Source: Larix sibirica (lineage: Eukaryota; Streptophyta; Pinopsida; Pinales; Pinaceae). Taken from it: a DNA stretch of 10,152 nucleotides. The stretch is taken from contig NWUY0300028864.1 in assembly GCA_004151065.3 (NCBI GenBank), positions 51,157-61,308 of the forward strand, written 5' to 3'. Made by a program: the position numbers and the translations under genes. The notes beneath the pieces are model-generated. The model did not search any database. It was not told the origin of the DNA and saw only the letters and a list, made by a program, of their open reading frames with translations. Below, piece by piece: positions 7,603-10,152 of the stretch (positions are counted from its first letter, which is position 1; each line of letters starts with the position of its first letter).

Positions 7603-8384
7603 AGATGCAGAGGACTTATGCTTAAAGTGACCATCTCATAAAGCTTGAAGAAAAGGTTTTATAAAAAACTTGCATTCGATAGTGAATCTTTGGAATCAAA
7701 TATGTTTTAGGTTTTCCATTGAAAACAAGTGGAATGAAAACATAAGATTTGACTGAAAAACTATGGTTGTTAAATTTCTTTCCACTAAGTACTTTTGGTT
7801 GAATGTTAGTGACATGTTCTCAACAAATAAAATAAATAAATTGGTTGAAAATCCTTTGCCACACATCCCCACAATATTTCTTGCAACAAAATCATTACCC
7901 ATCTTCATGAATTCACCCAACATTAAAACAATATGTTCTAATAACCATCTATATTAATGAATGCCAGAGGTATGCAAAAGTCAAGACTTTGGATGACTAC
8001 ATCATATTTTTTAGAATTGATCTCTTTGACATTGACTCAACCATCTTACAAACATAATAGTAGATTGTTGAGGCTTTAAGAAATGGGCCTTGATTTGACA
8101 CGGAATTATCCTTAAGTGAACTCATGCTTGATTTTTGAAGTGAGAGAAAATTTAGATCAAGTACTTGGTTCTTGAAACATTTTTTAACACAACATGCAAC
8201 ACTGAGCATGGATAATTTGTGATACATGTGCTAAAACAACATGAGAAGTTGCAATTGGAAAACCAATAAATCTTGAAATAGTAAGTGTTCCAAATTTGTA
8301 ATAACAGGTCACAAATACATCAACTAGTGAAAAACAAAGTACCTTCATTCCTTTGCCAACTACCTTAGTGAATCAAACCTCAAT
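7603..8384. other. Spacer between the two elements; no gene recognised
   Basis: These 782 bases separate element 1 from element 2. Minus-strand frames of about 75 codons (8227-7997 and 7923-7696) are open, but they start without a convincing context and match no family I know. A plus-strand frame overlaps one of them. I treat all as chance frames or decayed remnants. No tRNA, LTR or satellite signature is seen. Confidence 0.5.
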
Positions 8385-8389
8385 AAATT
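8385..8389. repeat. Target-site duplication AAATT, left copy, element 2
   Basis: AAATT immediately precedes the left LTR and is identical to the five bases after the right LTR (10045-10049). Five-base duplications are standard for LTR retrotransposon integration. Confidence 0.85.
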
Positions 8390-8645
8390 TGATACATAAT
8401 GGAATAGCATAGTAGCTTAACAATAAGAATATTTATTATTCCATTGTTAAAATATGATATCTTCTACATAGAATGACATTCTTTATAAAGGCATACAAAG
8501 TAGGGATGTTACATTTGATTGTGTCTCCCTTTTTATTTCAATATATATTATAGTCAAATACTTAATGAATGATCACTAACAACACTAATTACTCATTGCA
8601 ATATCATAATGATATTCCACTTCTCCTTCTCTCAGTTCCGTACCA
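8390..8645 (-). repeat. 3' LTR of element 2 (256 bp)
   Basis: It aligns without gaps with 9789-10044; I counted 208 of 256 identical bases (about 81%). The left edge TGATACATAATGG and right edge TTCCGTACCA correspond to the minus-strand end and start. It lies directly against the polypurine tract at 8646. Confidence 0.88.
8482..8487 (-). promoter_or_regulatory. TATA box in 3' LTR of element 2
   Basis: The minus strand reads CCTTTATAAAG here, 92 bases from the left LTR edge, the same offset as the TATA box in the other LTR. Transcription would start some 25-35 bases further along the minus strand. Confidence 0.55.
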
Positions 8646-8656
8646 TTTCCTCCCAG
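8646..8656 (-). other. Polypurine tract of element 2
   Basis: The minus strand reads CTGGGAGGAAA and abuts the LTR start TGGTACGG at 8645. The purine run is interrupted only by a T near its upstream end. It is the plus-strand priming site and supports the orientation. Confidence 0.75.
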
Positions 8657-9583
8657 TTTAAGTGGATAATGTCCCCATTGTCCTCTCGGTTTAACAGATC
8701 CATTTGTCGATTTTACTTTAAATTGGGTTGTGATTCCTTATAAGAGATATCTGCATCTTGCATGAGAAACATGTAGAGCAGTGTATAGTGACATGAAAAA
8801 CCACCTAGTGTCCTCAACGAATTGTTGCATCTAGATAGCTTGAAGACACAAGAAAAAGGAAAATTTTCTAGGATGACAAATCTGGACAACGAGTTACACA
8901 GTGCATGGACCCCAACTTGTGAATAACATTGTATGATTATTTTTCTATGCAATAATTAGTGTGAATTCAACATCTATGTGATTGCATTCCTAGTATATAG
9001 CTTACAATTCAATCCTAAGGACTCAAACAACTTGTGATTCACTAATTCCAACTCAAAAGACTATCATTTGTTGTGGTTTTCATTCTACATTCAATGGAGG
9101 AATGAACGATGGCTATAAGTTGACAAGTATGTCACTACTCACGGCAAAAACATTTATTGAAGGCAACGATTTTGCATCCTTTGATTGCAAACCCTTATTG
9201 AAACTTATGAAATTATTCAGTTGGAAGTGTTTGGACATTTTATTTGGTGTGATTGGACCTTTAGTTTCTCCTTTTGAAGGGGAATGTTGATCATTTGAAG
9301 ATGAGTTTCTTCCAATGTGAAATTAACTTCCAAAGCAATAGACTTGCGAACAATAACATAGAATGAAGGAATATAATTAGAAACTTTATTGTCAAATATA
9401 TATGCTAGCATAGATGTGGCTAAGGAATGTTGGCCAGATGGAGGCACTACTTTGGAACTACTAATCTATATTGGAAATTTTGAATTTACAAATATATGAG
9501 AGAGACATCTTCACTTTGTTTTTTTTTGTGAGGTTCCATGTGTGACCCCAAAAAACAAATTGTGGTGTAGATAGAGGGACTAG
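8657..9583 (-). other. Internal region of element 2, no recognised coding function
   Basis: Open minus-strand frames of 76-79 codons occur (8952-8713 and 9447-9217) but show no gag, protease, RT, RNase H or integrase motif, and they are in different frames with many stops between. A 62-codon plus-strand frame (9102-9290) overlaps one of them. The region may be captured host sequence, as some TRIM-like elements carry, or simply decayed internal sequence. No family was recognised. Confidence 0.5.
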
Positions 9584-9775
9584 ATCCCTATAATGGCTAC
9601 AAAAGCTTGAAGAAGAAGGGAACATATCACTATAATGGCTATGAAATCCCGGAGAAGAATGCAACAGATCCTTATAATGGCTATAAAATCCCGAATAGGA
9701 AGGGAACAATTCCTTGTAATTGCTACATAAGCTTGAAGAAGGGAATGAATCCCTTGTGGCAGCTGTAGATGCTAG
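9584..9775 (-). repeat. 42-bp tandem array next to the primer-binding site, coding for a 14-residue repeat
   Basis: Three full 42-bp units (9584-9625, 9626-9667, 9668-9709) share TATAATGGCTA and AAG/AAT..AACA blocks. A fourth (9710-9751) is more diverged, and a partial fifth reaches the primer-binding site. Because 42 is 14 codons, one minus-strand frame stays open from about 9778 to 9461. It reads units such as MFPSSSSFCSHYRD, with the consensus [LM]-F-P-S-x-S-x-F-x-S-H-Y-x-D. This could be a small repetitive peptide, but an open frame is expected from any 3n repeat with one stop-free frame. There is no ATG at the start of the frame; the first is at 9625. Confidence 0.8.
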
Positions 9776-9786
9776 ACCTTATACCA
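9775..9786 (-). other. Degenerate primer-binding site of element 2
   Basis: On the minus strand the bases read TGGTATAAGGTC, matching the plant initiator-methionine site TGGTATCAGAGC at 8 of 12 positions, including the essential TGGTAT. It begins two bases inside the LTR edge at 9789. Position and partial match support it; the sequence alone would not. Confidence 0.55.
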
Positions 9787-9788
9787 AT

Positions 9789-10044
9789 TAATACATAATG
9801 GAACAACATAGTATCTGAACAATAAGAAAAGTTATTATTTCATTATTAAAATATCATATCTTCTACAAAGAATGACCTTTTTTATATATGCATACAAAAT
9901 AAGGACATTATGTTTAATCATGTTTGGATTTTCATTTTACTATATATTACAATTAACTACTTAATGACTAATCACTAATAACACTAATTACTCACTTCAC
10001 TATCATTATGATATTCTACTTCCCCTTCTTTGAGTTCCATATCA
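9789..10044 (-). repeat. 5' LTR of element 2 (256 bp)
   Basis: On the minus strand it starts TGATATGGAACT at 10044 and ends ..ATTATGTATTA at 9789, where the terminal CA has become TA. It pairs without gaps with 8390-8645. The identical length of both copies and the flanking AAATT fix its edges. Confidence 0.88.
9881..9888 (-). promoter_or_regulatory. TATA box in 5' LTR of element 2
   Basis: The minus strand reads GCATATATAAAAAAGG, a good TATA box about 155 bases from the LTR start, at the same offset as in the other LTR. It would drive minus-strand transcription of the element. Confidence 0.62.
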
Positions 10045-10049
10045 AAATT
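10045..10049. repeat. Target-site duplication AAATT, right copy, element 2
   Basis: AAATT directly follows the right LTR and equals 8385-8389. The remaining bases to 10152 are AT-rich and show nothing identifiable. Confidence 0.85.
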
Positions 10050-10152
10050 ATCTAGCATCATGTAATATGCTTAAACCCATAAATTCGTAGAAAAGGTAAA
10101 AAAAATACAAAAGAGTGATAAAATAGATAATTATGTTCACTTGCCTCTTCAT

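Larger units (their letters stand above)
8390..10044 (-). mobile_element. Element 2: complete small (TRIM-like) LTR retrotransposon, 1655 bp
   Basis: Two 256-bp direct repeats enclose 1143 bp and are flanked by identical AAATT. On the minus strand each LTR starts TGRTAYGGAACT and ends ..ATTATGTATYA, giving the short inverted TGATA..TATCA ends. A polypurine tract lies against the inner edge of one LTR and a primer-binding-like site against the other, both agreeing with minus orientation. No gag, protease, RT or integrase motif is visible, so movement would have needed another element's proteins. The size exceeds the shortest TRIMs but the LTR length fits them. Alternatively it is a deletion derivative of a larger family. 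The LTRs differ at about 48 of 256 positions, mostly transitions, so the insertion is old. Confidence 0.88.

Noticed and set aside
7696-8227. Two minus-strand frames that might be a broken host gene
   Set aside because: They are in different frames, show no domain, and joining them needs several unobserved changes. I saw no splice pattern that would help.
8713-8952. Copia-type RNase H or integrase end before the polypurine tract of element 2
   Set aside because: I looked for the conserved copia pol C-terminal motifs in all minus frames and found none.

Overview
The window looks like repeat-rich intergenic DNA from a seed plant, with no intact host gene that I can recognise. The evidence is AT-rich sequence, two decayed LTR retrotransposons with plant-type signals, and no long open frame (the longest is about 100 codons). 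The heavy decay, with LTR pairs only about 80% identical, suits a large, slowly turned-over genome such as a conifer. The conifer assignment is inference and not proven by any one motif.

Element 1 (561-7602, minus strand) is a badly decayed Ty3/gypsy retrotransposon of chromovirus type. Read on the minus strand it runs: 5' LTR (7602-6350), primer-binding site (6346-6335), a very long region with no recognisable gene (6334-3427), gag with a zinc knuckle (3426-2207), aspartic protease (2206-1676), the first part of reverse transcriptase (1675-1433), integrase C-terminus plus chromodomain-like tail (1398-898), polypurine tract (832-819) and a 3' LTR remnant (818-561). Most of reverse transcriptase, all of RNase H and the catalytic core of integrase are missing. 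A 40-bp tandem duplication sits on the deletion junction. The 3' LTR is cut at 561, where unrelated sequence (1-555), perhaps the end of another LTR, abuts it.

The stretch 3427-6334 lies between the primer-binding site and gag, where a short leader is normal. It holds minisatellites, a diverged direct duplication (about 4890-5070 and 5547-5730), an inverted repeat enclosing a 34-bp tandem repeat, an 18-bp perfect palindrome and one ambiguous base (5436). It is probably an old nested insertion or an unusually long leader.

Element 2 (8390-10044, minus strand) is a complete but small LTR element of 1655 bp. It has two 256-bp LTRs (about 81% identical by hand count), TATA boxes at matching positions, a polypurine tract, a degenerate primer-binding site and a perfect 5-bp target duplication (AAATT). 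No retrotransposon protein is recognisable inside, so it resembles a TRIM-like non-autonomous element. A 42-bp tandem array lies next to its primer-binding site and reads as a 14-residue repeat in one open minus-strand frame. The stretches 7603-8384 and 10050-10152 hold nothing I can identify.
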